Part shown: one piece after another, positions 26,570 to 35,309 of the stretch
Position numbering within the stretch: position 1 is the first letter of the stretch
How the letters are laid out: the number at the start of each line of letters is the position of its first letter
Assembly (NCBI GenBank): GCA_963973795.1
Contig: CAXBAF010000003.1
Span: forward strand, 1-64,000
Origin: UBA1926 sp002337215
GTDB taxonomy: Bacteria; Planctomycetota; Phycisphaerae; Phycisphaerales; UBA1924
Direction of reading: 5' to 3'
Length of the DNA stretch: 64,000 nt
The notes under the pieces: generated by a model
Told to the model about the DNA's origin: nothing
Databases searched by the model: none
Seen by the model: the letters and a program-made list of their open reading frames with translations, nothing else
Made by a program: the position numbers and the translations under genes

Positions 26570-28687
26570 ATGTTGACCAATATGTTCCAACGGATCACGG
26601 GCCGTCGCGGTATCGGGCGGACGGGCACGCCGAGGCGAGCCGGCATGGTCGCCTGCGCGGCCGGGATGATCGCGGCCGGGGCCGTCGTGTCCGCGGGCGA
26701 TGTCGATCCGTCGGATCACGGCCCGAAGTTCAAGGGCTGGGGTACGTCCCTCGCCTGGTGGGCGAACGTTTCCGGGACCTGGAGCGATCCCGCTGAGTTC
26801 GACGCCCTGATGGACGCCGTGTTCGACCACGAGACCGGGCTCGGGCTCACGATCGTTCGGCTCAACATCGGCGCGGGGCAGAACCCCGACTTCCCGCCCG
26901 GCTACATGACACCGGGACGGGAGATGCCGTCGTACAAGGACGGGCCGGACGAGGACTATGACTTCATCGCCGATCGCGCTCAGCAGCGTGTGCTGGTCGA
27001 GGGCATCGCCCGCGGCGTCCGGTACGTGGAGGCGAACGCGAACTCGCCACCCTGGTGGATGACGATCACGCAGGATTCTTCGGGCAACCCGAACGGGGAG
27101 AATCTCGCGGCCGCCCGATACGGCGAGTACTGCCAGTATCTGGCGGATGTCGCGCTGTGGTACCGCGACACACTGGGGGTCGATTTCAGTTCGATCACGC
27201 CGCTCAACGAGCCGAGCGCGTCGTGGTGGGACGGCAACGGCAACCAGGAGGGCTGCACGTTCTACCCGTCATCGCACCCCGCCGTGCTCACGGAGCTCCG
27301 GAGCAGGCTCGACGCGGTGGGGCTCGAAGATCTCTCGATCTCGGGTCCGGAAGAGTGGTCCACCGATCTGAGCCGGAGTTCGCTGCAGTCGTACCCGACG
27401 TCGGTGCAGGAGATGCTCTCGCACGTCACGACGCACACGTACAACACGAACAACCGGGCGGGGCTGAACCAGATCAGCGACCTGCTGCAGAAGCCCTTGT
27501 GGATGTCGGAATTCGGGACGGGCGGCGCCTCGGAGTATGACAGCGCGATGGTTCTCGCACGCAGGATCATCGGCGATTTCCGCGAGATGGAGCGTCTCGA
27601 GGCCTGGATCATCTGGCAGGTGCTCTCGACGTCGCACTTCAACCACACGTGGGCGTGCATGCTGTCGGACTTCGCGACAAGGCAGCCCGGCTTCACCTAT
27701 CGACCCCAGTATCACGCGTTCCGCCAGTTCACCGCGTTCATCCGCCCCGGCAGTTTCATGATCGACTCGGGCGAGTCGAACGCGCTCGCGGCATACAACC
27801 CGGGGCAACAGCGGCTCACGATCGTCGCGCTCAACGAATCGACGAGCGTTGGGCAGATGGTGTTCGATCTGGGTGCCTTCGACGGGCTCCCGCAATCATC
27901 CCAGGCGTTCATGACGACGCCCTCGCAGGCCGTCTTCCAGCGTCCGGACTTCCCGATCAATGACGGCTCGCTCGCGGTGGCGCTCGCGCCCCAGTCGGTC
28001 ACGACGTTCGTCATCGACGGCGTCTCCACACCGGACCTGCCGCGCACGGATTGGAACGGGGACGAGTTTCTCGACAACACCGACACACTCGCGTTCCTCG
28101 ACGATGTCGGAGCAGGCCGCGACGAGGCGGACCTGAACCTCGACGGCGCGGTCGATTTCTTCGATGTCCTCGCCTTCCTGCGCGACCACGACGCGGGCGG
28201 GGCGCAAACCGTACAGGAATCTCTGGCCTTCGACGACGATGGGGCGGGCCTCGTCGCGATCGAACTGGGCAACGGCGCGAGCGGCGGGAGATACTTCGCC
28301 GACGACAGGCTCTTCGTCCAGGCATTCACCTCAAGCGAGGAGAACGGCGGGGCCGCGATCAGGCTCGACGGGCTGACCCTCGAGGCGGGCGTGCCGCACA
28401 CGGTCCGGTTCGAGGCCGCGGACTTCAATCAGAATTGGACAACGGGCGGCTCGTTCCTGGTCGGCGTGAGCGAGGACCAGCCCGGCATCACCGCGACGGG
28501 CTCGATCGGTTCCGGGACGTTCAGCGCACCACGCAACGACGGCCCGTACCCCATGCGGTTCGTGACCTATTCGTTCGAGTTCACGCCTTCGGAAACCATT
28601 TCGGATCCGTACCTGCTCGTCCGAACGGACGGAGTCTCGGGCGGGAACCAACGGTTCGCGATCGACAACATCAGGATCAGTCGCTGA
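26570..28687 (+). CDS. Secreted glycoside hydrolase family 30 enzyme with internal dockerin-like repeats and C-terminal beta-sandwich module
   Basis: 705 residues. N-terminal export signal about 1-45 (MVACAAGMIAAGAVVSAG). The (beta/alpha)8 barrel begins FKGWGTSLAWWAN and carries acid/base Glu214 in PLNEPS and nucleophile Glu314 in WMSEFGTGG, with the GH30 aromatic ANANSPPWWMT loop. An all-beta domain (about 400-480) belongs to GH30. Residues about 487-545 are two Ca-loop repeats (DWNGDEFLDNTDTLAFL; DLNLDGAVDFFDVLAFL), a dockerin in an internal position. The last ~155 residues form a module homologous to the next gene's product. Related GH30 enzymes act on beta-1,6-galactan, beta-glucosyl or fucosyl substrates; subfamily not assigned. 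Start codon chosen nine bases after the pseudopilin stop; its ribosome site is weak. Confidence 0.87.
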   Translation: MLTNMFQRITGRRGIGRTGTPRRAGMVACAAGMIAAGAVVSAGDVDPSDHGPKFKGWGTSLAWWANVSGTWSDPAEFDALMDAVFDHETGLGLTIVRLNIGAGQNPDFPPGYMTPGREMPSYKDGPDEDYDFIADRAQQRVLVEGIARGVRYVEANANSPPWWMTITQDSSGNPNGENLAAARYGEYCQYLADVALWYRDTLGVDFSSITPLNEPSASWWDGNGNQEGCTFYPSSHPAVLTELRSRLDAVGLEDLSISGPEEWSTDLSRSSLQSYPTSVQEMLSHVTTHTYNTNNRAGLNQISDLLQKPLWMSEFGTGGASEYDSAMVLARRIIGDFREMERLEAWIIWQVLSTSHFNHTWACMLSDFATRQPGFTYRPQYHAFRQFTAFIRPGSFMIDSGESNALAAYNPGQQRLTIVALNESTSVGQMVFDLGAFDGLPQSSQAFMTTPSQAVFQRPDFPINDGSLAVALAPQSVTTFVIDGVSTPDLPRTDWNGDEFLDNTDTLAFLDDVGAGRDEADLNLDGAVDFFDVLAFLRDHDAGGAQTVQESLAFDDDGAGLVAIELGNGASGGRYFADDRLFVQAFTSSEENGGAAIRLDGLTLEAGVPHTVRFEAADFNQNWTTGGSFLVGVSEDQPGITATGSIGSGTFSAPRNDGPYPMRFVTYSFEFTPSETISDPYLLVRTDGVSGGNQRFAIDNIRISR

Positions 28688-28765
28688 TACGGGCGTTTCC
28701 GTGCCAGCGGATTTCAATTTGACTTTGTCTCGCAACGCATCAATTCAGACAAGAGGAGAAACGAT

Positions 28766-29482
28766 ATGAAGACCACACTGCTTGCCCTTTTCGCCGCCGC
28801 CGGCCTCGCGAACGCCCAGCTCGTCGTCGAGTACAGCAACGACTTCGTCGCCCCCGAGGGCTCGACCGGTGAAGACTACACCCTCTCGCTCGGGCTCGAA
28901 TTCGTCGGCAACGGCGACGAGGGCGCTGGGTACTACGACGCGGGCCGCGCGGCTCTGGTGACGCAGAGCTACGGCAGCCGGCAGGTCGAGATCGGTATTG
29001 GGTCCTTCCAGATGATGGGTCTGACGATGAACCCCGGCACCGAATACACGATCAACGCGGTCGTGGTCGACGACCTCCAGAACTGGAGCCTCGGCCGGGG
29101 CATGTTCCTCGGTATGAACGATTCGGCAAACCGCCCCGCGACGCCGTCGCCGTTCGCGGACTACACCCCGGACTACGCCCCGAACCAGATCGAGTTGCCC
29201 GCGAACGACGACTTCCTCGAGGGCCCCTTCCAGACGCTCTCGTGGACCTTCACGCCCGGCTCGACGATCAGCGACCCGCTCTTCGTCTTCGGGACAAGCG
29301 CCGATGACGTCAGCATCTTCCTCGACACCCGGCAGCGCCTCTACAGCGTCGAGGTCACCAGCGGCGAGGGCGGCGGGATGATCCCGGGCTGCAACATCGC
29401 CGACATCGCCGAGCCCTACGGCATCCTCGATCTCGCGGATATCGGCGCATTCGTCAGCAACTTCACGGGCGGCTGCCCGTAA
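28766..29482 (+). CDS. Secreted beta-sandwich module protein with one-repeat GC-type dockerin
   Basis: 238 residues: signal peptide about 1-17 (LLALFAAAGLANAQ), a beta-rich domain about 20-205, then a single dockerin half (CNIADIAEPYGILDLADIGAFVSNF) ending GCP. The middle domain aligns with the C-terminal module of the GH30 enzyme just upstream: 'GLTMNPGTEYT...QNWSLGRGMFLGM' against 'GLTLEAGVPHT...QNWTTGGSFLVGV', and 'FTPGSTISDPLFVF' against 'FTPSETISDPYLLV'. It has no enzyme motif. A carbohydrate-binding role is plausible but unproven. AGAGGAGA precedes the start. It follows GH30 by 78 bases and may be cotranscribed. Confidence 0.8.
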   Translation: MKTTLLALFAAAGLANAQLVVEYSNDFVAPEGSTGEDYTLSLGLEFVGNGDEGAGYYDAGRAALVTQSYGSRQVEIGIGSFQMMGLTMNPGTEYTINAVVVDDLQNWSLGRGMFLGMNDSANRPATPSPFADYTPDYAPNQIELPANDDFLEGPFQTLSWTFTPGSTISDPLFVFGTSADDVSIFLDTRQRLYSVEVTSGEGGGMIPGCNIADIAEPYGILDLADIGAFVSNFTGGCP

Positions 29483-29497
29483 GCCGGACTTCCCCCA

Positions 29498-29520
29498 GCC
29501 GCGGGTGGCGAACCCGCGGC
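29498..29520 (+). terminator. Hairpin after the module-dockerin gene (no clear U tract)
   Basis: A perfect nine-base inverted repeat GCCGCGGGT / ACCCGCGGC with a five-base loop lies 16 bases after the stop. It is not followed by a T run, so it may be a weak terminator or an mRNA-stabilising hairpin. Confidence 0.4.
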
Positions 29521-29678
29521 GTCTCGACCCCAGAACACCGAGTCGCGTGGGAACGCGCGGCTTGGTTTTTGAATCACCCGGTTATGGGATCCGCCGTGGG
29601 CGGGGGGCGGGTGGTTCAGGTTGTGAGCGATGGAGGTTTCCTGACCGGAGACCTCGAAAATGAGAGAGAGGCACCTGA

Positions 29679-30371
29679 ATGGGCAATGCAAAGCTGATCG
29701 TGATCGCAGTTTCGGCCGGACTCGCGGGCTCCGCGGCCGCGTCGATCGTCACCCTGACCCCTGATCAGATCAACGGGGGCGACAGCAGCACCGCGGCCTA
29801 CGACAACGGCGACGTCATCATGCGCGCCCTGATCGGCGGCAGCACCGCGACGTTCAACGCCAACGCGGCCAGGCTCGGCATCGACGACCAGGGCACCAAC
29901 GCGAACGCGTTCAACGACCCTGATACCGACCCCAACAACGGCAACGAGGAGATGCTCGAAATGGCATTCTCGGCGAACGCCGGGCTGACCCAGATGAGCT
30001 GGGACTTCTCCCGCGCCGCCAACGTCGAGATCTCCGGCTTCCTCGCGGATCCCGGGGCGTCGTTCAGCGGCCAGTTCCAGGACCCCAACGGTGTAGAGCC
30101 TGATCTCAACGCGATCTACGACGCGCTCACCGGGACGCTGAGCTTCGCGTTGCCGTTCAACATCGCCTTCGGCAACAACGACGGCTTCCTCGACCTCGCG
30201 AACGCGGCGGCGAGCGCCGGCGCGACGCTGACGCTCAAGGTCACCGATACCGATCAGGCCGGGGCGCAGCTCGCGATCACCTCGATCTCCTACGACAACA
30301 ACGTGCCGGCCCCTGCCGGCGCCGCCCTGCTCGCGGGTGCGGGTCTGGCCGCGATGCGTCGCCGGCGCTGA
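29679..30371 (+). CDS. Secreted protein with PEP-CTERM-like sorting tail
   Basis: 230 residues: signal peptide about 1-21 (LIVIAVSAGLAGSAAAS), a beta-rich Asn/Asp/Ala-rich body, and a C-terminal tail VPAPAGAALLAGAGLAAMRRRR, which is a Pro-containing motif, hydrophobic helix and Arg cluster. That tail is the PEP-CTERM-like type processed by exosortase/archaeosortase relatives. The body pattern (EMLEMAFSANAGLTQMSWDF then GFLADPGASFSG) is common in such proteins, with no known activity. It lies between the dockerin protein and the third sulfatase, and may be a surface component. GAGAGAGGCACC precedes the start. Confidence 0.75.
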   Translation: MGNAKLIVIAVSAGLAGSAAASIVTLTPDQINGGDSSTAAYDNGDVIMRALIGGSTATFNANAARLGIDDQGTNANAFNDPDTDPNNGNEEMLEMAFSANAGLTQMSWDFSRAANVEISGFLADPGASFSGQFQDPNGVEPDLNAIYDALTGTLSFALPFNIAFGNNDGFLDLANAAASAGATLTLKVTDTDQAGAQLAITSISYDNNVPAPAGAALLAGAGLAAMRRRR

Positions 30372-30443
30372 TTGTCGGTGGTATCACCCTCCGCTGGGTG
30401 TTCAGTTGAGTACGAGTGCCCAGTCCAGGAAAGGGTGACGGCC

Positions 30444-32822
30444 GTGAGTTTCAGAAACAATCAGCGGGGGGCGGAAGCCCTCCGCTTTTCTTCAGCCGTC
30501 GCGGTGGCGATCTCATCGGCCGCGGGTTTGACGATCGGCGAGGCCGCGTCCGCCCAGCCGAACGTGATCGTGTTCTTCGTCGATGACATGGGCGTCGCGG
30601 ACTGGGAGATCGACCCGGCGGTGAACCCGACGGGAAGCCGGGTCTACGAGACGCCCAACATGCTCCGCCTCGCGCGGGAGGGCGTGACCTTCCTGAACGC
30701 CTACGCGTCGGCACCGGTCTGCTCGCCCTCGCGGGCGTCGCTGATGACCGGCAAGTCGGTCGCGCGGCACGGGATCTCCGACTTCATCGGCGGCTCGACG
30801 ACCGCGTCCGGATCGCTCGTGCGCACGCCGAGCGACTGGGTCCAGAACGTCCCCGCGTCGGAAGTGCTGCTCCCCGAAGCGTTGAGCGAAGCCGGATACC
30901 GAACCGGCACGTTCGGCAAGTGGCACCTCGGGCAAACGGGCAACCCCGCGGCGAACCCGCTGCTGCAGGGCTTCGATACCAACATCGCCGGGGTCGCGTC
31001 GGGCAACCCCGGGTTCGCGGGCGGCTTCTTCGCCGGCGCCGATGGCGCATGGACGGGCATGCCCGGGCTGAACATCCCGGGGACCTACCCCTCGGACGCG
31101 TACCTGTCGGACGCGATCTCGGAGGAGGCGGCGTCGTTCATCGCCGACCGGGCGGCCGCGGACGAACCGTTCTTCGTCTACATGCCGCACTACGTGGTCC
31201 ACACGCCGATCGAAGCCCCCGCGCCGCTCGTCGCGTACTACCAGAACAAGATCAACAGCATGGCACCGGCCGCAGTGAACGGACACACCGACGCGGAGTA
31301 CGCCGCGATGGTGCAGAAGATGGACGAGTCGCTGGGGCGGATCCTGGACACGCTCGACGACCCGGACGGCGATCCCGGAACGAACGATTCGATCCGCGAT
31401 GAAACGATCGTCATCTTCACGGCCGACAACGGCGGGCTGACCAACTTCGACATCACCAGCAACCGCCCGTACCGCGAGGGCAAGGGCAGCGTGCACGGCG
31501 GCGGGATCCGCGAGCCGCTGATCGTGAGCTACACCGGGAACGCCTCCGTCACGCAGGGCGCCGTGCGTGCCGACGCGCTCGCGGTCACGCACGACCTCTA
31601 CGCCACGATCCTGGACTGGACAGGTGTTGAGGGCGACGCGGGTCAGAACGCGTCGATGGACGGGGTGAGCCTCGTCGGGGTGCTCGAAGGAGGGCCCGCC
31701 CCTTCACGCGAACTGATCTGGCACTACCCGCACCGGAGCCCCCAGGCGGTGTCGAACAGCAACCCCGTGGACGGCGGGGAATGGGTCTCGGCCATCCGCC
31801 GCGACGACTCCAAACTGATGTACTTCTACGACGAGCGTCGGCTGGAGATGTACGACATCGCGGCCGATCCGGGCGAGGCGAACGACGTCTTCGACGGCGC
31901 CGACCCGCTCGCGGGGTCGCTGAGCCGGGCGATGTTCGACACGCTCCGCGAGAGGGGCGCGTACTTTCCCAGGGACATCGGCAACGAGTTGCCGCTCCCG
32001 GGCACGGCGATCGCCGCACCGCTCGGCGCGATTCCCGGTTCGAGCTTCTATCAGAACGACTTCGCCGCAACGCAGGATTTCGGTTCCGGCGCCGTCGGCT
32101 CGACCGGGTTCGACGGTGTGCTGAACCCGGGGCTCGCCGCGGTCTTCGATCAGTCGATCACCCAGCCCGGCTCGCTCACGATGCGCAACGCGGGGCTGAC
32201 GCGGATCGTCGCGGGGAACATCGAAGCGCCCGTCGCCTATCGGGACGTCACGGGTGATTTCGAGGCCGTGCTCGAGATCGGCGCGATGGATGATCTGAAT
32301 TTTCATGTCGTCGCGATGCTCGTCATGGACCAGGCCGCCCCGGAAAGCGAATTCCTGTGGGTCGGGCAGCAGAACCGCGAAGGGGCGAACGACTTTGCGC
32401 AGGCGCGCTCGATCGTCGACGGCGTGCGCGTGCGTGAAGCGGGCGAGGGCGGCGTGTTCCCGTTCTACAGGCTCGTGCGCCAAGGCGACGCGTTTATCGG
32501 ATTCCACTCCGAGGATGGCGCGGTCTGGGTCCCGTTCGTCGAGTTTTCCAGGCCGGACCTCCCCGCGACCGTCCGGGTCGGGGTCACCCAGGCGATGTTC
32601 TCATCGACGCCCGGGACGGCGACGATCGATCTATTCGAAATCTCCTCGCAATGCCTCGGCGATCTGGCCGACCCGAAGGGCGTTCTCGATCTCGCCGATA
32701 TCTCCGTGTTCGTGTCCGGGTTCCTGAGTGCAGACTCGGTGGCCGATCTCAACAGCGACGGCGTGTTCGACCTGGCCGATATCACGCTCTTTGTTGACGC
32801 GTTCGTGGCGGGGTGCCCCTGA
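30444..32822 (+). CDS. Secreted sulfatase with DUF1349-like domain and GC-type dockerin
   Basis: A GTG start at 30444 with AGGAAAGGG upstream gives 792 residues and a signal peptide (about 1-33, ending EAASAQ). The sulfatase domain has FFVDDMGVADW near 38-48, the formylglycine site Cys93 in CSPSRASLMTG, GKWHLGQTG near 158, and FTADNGG near 324. Residues about 530-730 form a laminin-G/DUF1349-like beta-sandwich (DVTGDFEAVLEIG, FYRLVRQGDAFIGFHSEDGAVW). The last ~57 residues are a two-repeat dockerin (LDLADISVFVSGF; DLNSDGVFDLADITLFVDAF) ending GCP. Part of its fold ('LLQGFDTNIAGVASGNPGF') parallels the first sulfatase. Dockerin plus extra module suggest the enzyme is held at the surface near a polysaccharide. 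Confidence 0.9.
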   Translation: MSFRNNQRGAEALRFSSAVAVAISSAAGLTIGEAASAQPNVIVFFVDDMGVADWEIDPAVNPTGSRVYETPNMLRLAREGVTFLNAYASAPVCSPSRASLMTGKSVARHGISDFIGGSTTASGSLVRTPSDWVQNVPASEVLLPEALSEAGYRTGTFGKWHLGQTGNPAANPLLQGFDTNIAGVASGNPGFAGGFFAGADGAWTGMPGLNIPGTYPSDAYLSDAISEEAASFIADRAAADEPFFVYMPHYVVHTPIEAPAPLVAYYQNKINSMAPAAVNGHTDAEYAAMVQKMDESLGRILDTLDDPDGDPGTNDSIRDETIVIFTADNGGLTNFDITSNRPYREGKGSVHGGGIREPLIVSYTGNASVTQGAVRADALAVTHDLYATILDWTGVEGDAGQNASMDGVSLVGVLEGGPAPSRELIWHYPHRSPQAVSNSNPVDGGEWVSAIRRDDSKLMYFYDERRLEMYDIAADPGEANDVFDGADPLAGSLSRAMFDTLRERGAYFPRDIGNELPLPGTAIAAPLGAIPGSSFYQNDFAATQDFGSGAVGSTGFDGVLNPGLAAVFDQSITQPGSLTMRNAGLTRIVAGNIEAPVAYRDVTGDFEAVLEIGAMDDLNFHVVAMLVMDQAAPESEFLWVGQQNREGANDFAQARSIVDGVRVREAGEGGVFPFYRLVRQGDAFIGFHSEDGAVWVPFVEFSRPDLPATVRVGVTQAMFSSTPGTATIDLFEISSQCLGDLADPKGVLDLADISVFVSGFLSADSVADLNSDGVFDLADITLFVDAFVAGCP

Positions 32823-32898
32823 ATCTCGATCACATCGCGCTGCTGATCTTTGTCATGTTCGAGAATCATGAGCGGGCTCCGCGAGGTTTCGAGCGGTG

Positions 32899-32925
32899 CT
32901 TCACACGGGGATCAGTAGTGTGAAG
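32899..32925 (+). repeat. Inverted repeat upstream of galK
   Basis: CTTCACAC (32899-32906) and GTGTGAAG (32918-32925) are a perfect eight-base inverted repeat with an 11-base spacer, ending 54 bases before the galK start. It could be an operator or an RNA hairpin in the leader. A single TTGTCA box lies just upstream at 32850-32855. Confidence 0.4.
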
Positions 32926-32979
32926 AGATGGGCGTTTGATCCCGATGAACGGATCAGGGAATCCCGCAGGAGGCGAAAC

Positions 32980-34179
32980 GTGTCGATCAGCGCAGCATCC
33001 AAACTCCAACTCTCGCACGCCTCGCCGGCGCAGCGGGCCGCAGATCTTTATCGTTCCACCTTCGGTCATCCGCCCTCCTTTGTCGCGTTCGCGCCGGGGC
33101 GGGTGAACCTGATGGGTGATCACACCGACTATTGCGAAGGACTGGTCTTCCCCGCGGCACTGTCGGACGGGTGTGCCTGCGCCGTTGGGCCTCGCGACGG
33201 CGAGTTCGCGGCCGTCTCGGCAGAACTCGCGGGCGAACCGGTCGTCGATGCGAGTGCGACAATTCTCCCGAACCATCTCGAGGGGGAGCCGGGCTGGACG
33301 CGGTACGCCGCCGGGACGTTCGAGTCGATGCGCACGCGTTTCGCACCCGACGCCGGGGGCGCAAACATCGCCATCGCGAGCGACGTGCCGTCAGGGAGCG
33401 GTCTGTCGAGTTCGGCATCGCTGGAGGTCTCGATCGCCACCGCTCTCGAGCACCTGTGGGGGCTGCAGATCGATCCGGTGGAGAAGGCGAGGGCGTGCCA
33501 GGCCGCCGAGCATGAGTACGCCGGCGCGCCGTGCGGCTTGATGGATCAGCTCGTCGCGGTGATGGGAAAGAAGGGCTGCGCGATCCGGATCGATTGCCGC
33601 GACGCGACAACAATTGCGGTCCCGATGCCCCCGCCCCGCGAGGCCGTGTTCGTGATCTTCGACAGCGCCGTCTCGCACGCGAACGACGACGGCGGGTACG
33701 CGGCTCGACGCGCAGCGTGCGAATCGTCGCTCCCGAAACTGGGCGTTCCCGCCCTCCGCGATGTCACGCTCGCCGAACTCCAGACGTTGCCGGCGAGCCT
33801 CACCGACGTCGAGGTCGACGCGGTTCGGCATGTGGTCACCGAGAACGCGCGGGTCGAAGCGTTCACATCGCTGTTGCCCAGCGGGAGACTCGCCGAGGCG
33901 GGTGTGCTGATGAACGAGAGCCATCGCTCGCTCTCAGAAACGTACCGGGTGTCTTGCCCCGAGGTCGACACGCTCGCGGAGATCGTGCGAAGCCAGCCCG
34001 GAGTGTTCGGGGCCCGGATGACCGGGGGCGGGTTCGGCGGATGGATCGTCGCGCTGATGAAGACCAGCGCGGTGGAGAACGTCGCGGGTTCGGTCCGCGA
34101 AGCGTACAGGGCCGCGACCGGGCGAGAGACCGAGCACCGCGTGGTCGAAGCGGGCGACGGGGCGAGGCTGGTTCGGTGA
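32980..34179 (+). CDS. galK: Galactokinase
   Basis: Phosphorylates alpha-D-galactose to galactose 1-phosphate, the first committed step of the Leloir pathway, in the cytoplasm. The GTG start at 32980 has CAGGAGG six bases upstream and gives 399 residues, the usual length. The galactokinase signature APGRVNLMGDHTDY is at about 38-51, the GHMP ATP-binding motif VPSGSGLSSSAS near 136-147, and the C-terminal MTGGGFGGWIVAL near 347-359. It sits at the end of the polysaccharide region and converges on the oxidative sugar operon. No galT or galE is in the window. Its presence suggests galactose is released by the upstream enzymes. Confidence 0.93.
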   Translation: MSISAASKLQLSHASPAQRAADLYRSTFGHPPSFVAFAPGRVNLMGDHTDYCEGLVFPAALSDGCACAVGPRDGEFAAVSAELAGEPVVDASATILPNHLEGEPGWTRYAAGTFESMRTRFAPDAGGANIAIASDVPSGSGLSSSASLEVSIATALEHLWGLQIDPVEKARACQAAEHEYAGAPCGLMDQLVAVMGKKGCAIRIDCRDATTIAVPMPPPREAVFVIFDSAVSHANDDGGYAARRAACESSLPKLGVPALRDVTLAELQTLPASLTDVEVDAVRHVVTENARVEAFTSLLPSGRLAEAGVLMNESHRSLSETYRVSCPEVDTLAEIVRSQPGVFGARMTGGGFGGWIVALMKTSAVENVAGSVREAYRAATGRETEHRVVEAGDGARLVR

Positions 34180-34461
34180 TCGAGAGCCCGCGGCCGGCGA
34201 ATAATTTCAGACTACGGCCGTTTGTTGATCTCGTTCTGGATCGTACATGGACATCGCGACGATGGTCGCACTGGTTCGCGCTCGCGCAGTGTGACTCTGC
34301 GCCCGTCTCGCGAAGGTCCCGGCCCGCGCACGGCTGACACTCACGCCAGGTGTCGGAGCAGCGAGCGTCGTGATCACGTGCACAATCGAACGGGCGGGTG
34401 CCCGCCGGCGGTTCTGGGAACGCGGAGCGACTCGCACGCGGGATCTCCCGGACAGCGGGTC

Positions 34462-35250
34462 CTACCAGCCCATGTTCGCGGCGTGGCCGCCGTCGATGAG
34501 GATGGTCGTCCCGGAGACGAACCGCGCATACGCGCTCGCGAGGAATACGCACACACCGCCGATCTCGTCGGGTGTCCCGATCCGTCCGACGGGGTGCGCT
34601 CGCTCGACCTCGCGCCGCTTGCCGGCGGGGTCGTCGAACGTCCCGAACCACCGGTCGCCGCCCGGCGTATCGATGAACCCCGGAGCGAGCCCCACGGCAC
34701 GGACATCGGGGCCCCACTCGAGCGCCATCGACTGCGCCATCGCAATGAGCCCCGCCTTCGCGACGTTGTACGGGAAGCACCCCGGCAGCGTGCTGTACGC
34801 GTGGTTCGAACTATTGATGACGAACACCGAATCGGTGCCCTGCCTGAGCGTTGGGTACGCCGCTTTGCCGAGCCGCCAGTGCGAGGCGAGATCGAGTTCC
34901 ATGCACGCATGCCACTGCGCCTCGTCGCACCCGTCGACACCCTCAAACACGTTCCGACCCGCATTGGACACAACCACATCGAGCCGACCCAGCGCATCGA
35001 CCGAGGCGTCGACAAAGCCGCGCGGCCCTTCCCGTTCGCTCACGTCGGTCTCGGCGTAGAACGCCCGCCGCCCGAATCCCTCGACGATCGACACGAACCG
35101 CCGCGCCTGCCCGGAGCCCGCATCGCGACGCCCGCACCCCGCGACATCGCATCCCGCCTCGGCGAGTTTGCGCGCGATTCCCACGCCGATGCCGTCGGTG
35201 ACACCCGTGACGAGCGCGACACGTCCGCCGAGATCGATGCTGAGCGCCAT
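34462..35250 (-). CDS. Short-chain dehydrogenase/reductase, probable sugar dehydrogenase
   Basis: The start at 35250 (MALSIDLGGRVALVTG) gives 262 residues, the standard length of classical SDRs. Cofactor motif TGVTDGIGVG is near 15-24, NAG near 93, and the catalytic Ser and Tyr-x3-Lys lie in VINSSNHAYSTLPGCFPYNVAK near 140-161. Residues 215-240 (PVGRIGTPDEIGGVCVFLAS) are typical of the family. Last gene of a four-gene operon (59 bases after the dehydratase). By context it probably oxidises a sugar to its lactone, or a keto-deoxy acid later in the pathway, with NAD(P)+. Confidence 0.87.
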   Translation of the reverse strand: MALSIDLGGRVALVTGVTDGIGVGIARKLAEAGCDVAGCGRRDAGSGQARRFVSIVEGFGRRAFYAETDVSEREGPRGFVDASVDALGRLDVVVSNAGRNVFEGVDGCDEAQWHACMELDLASHWRLGKAAYPTLRQGTDSVFVINSSNHAYSTLPGCFPYNVAKAGLIAMAQSMALEWGPDVRAVGLAPGFIDTPGGDRWFGTFDDPAGKRREVERAHPVGRIGTPDEIGGVCVFLASAYARFVSGTTILIDGGHAANMGW

Positions 35251-35309
35251 GCTTTTCTTACCGCCTCTCTGGGTGACTTGTCCGCGGACGCACCCGCGTG
35301 TGATCCGCG

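Noticed and set aside
34180..34461. Possible gene between galK and the SDR gene
   Set aside because: Convergent intergenic space; short frames lack starts with ribosome sites and have no family resemblance. A GC-rich inverted repeat near 34393-34409 has no T run.
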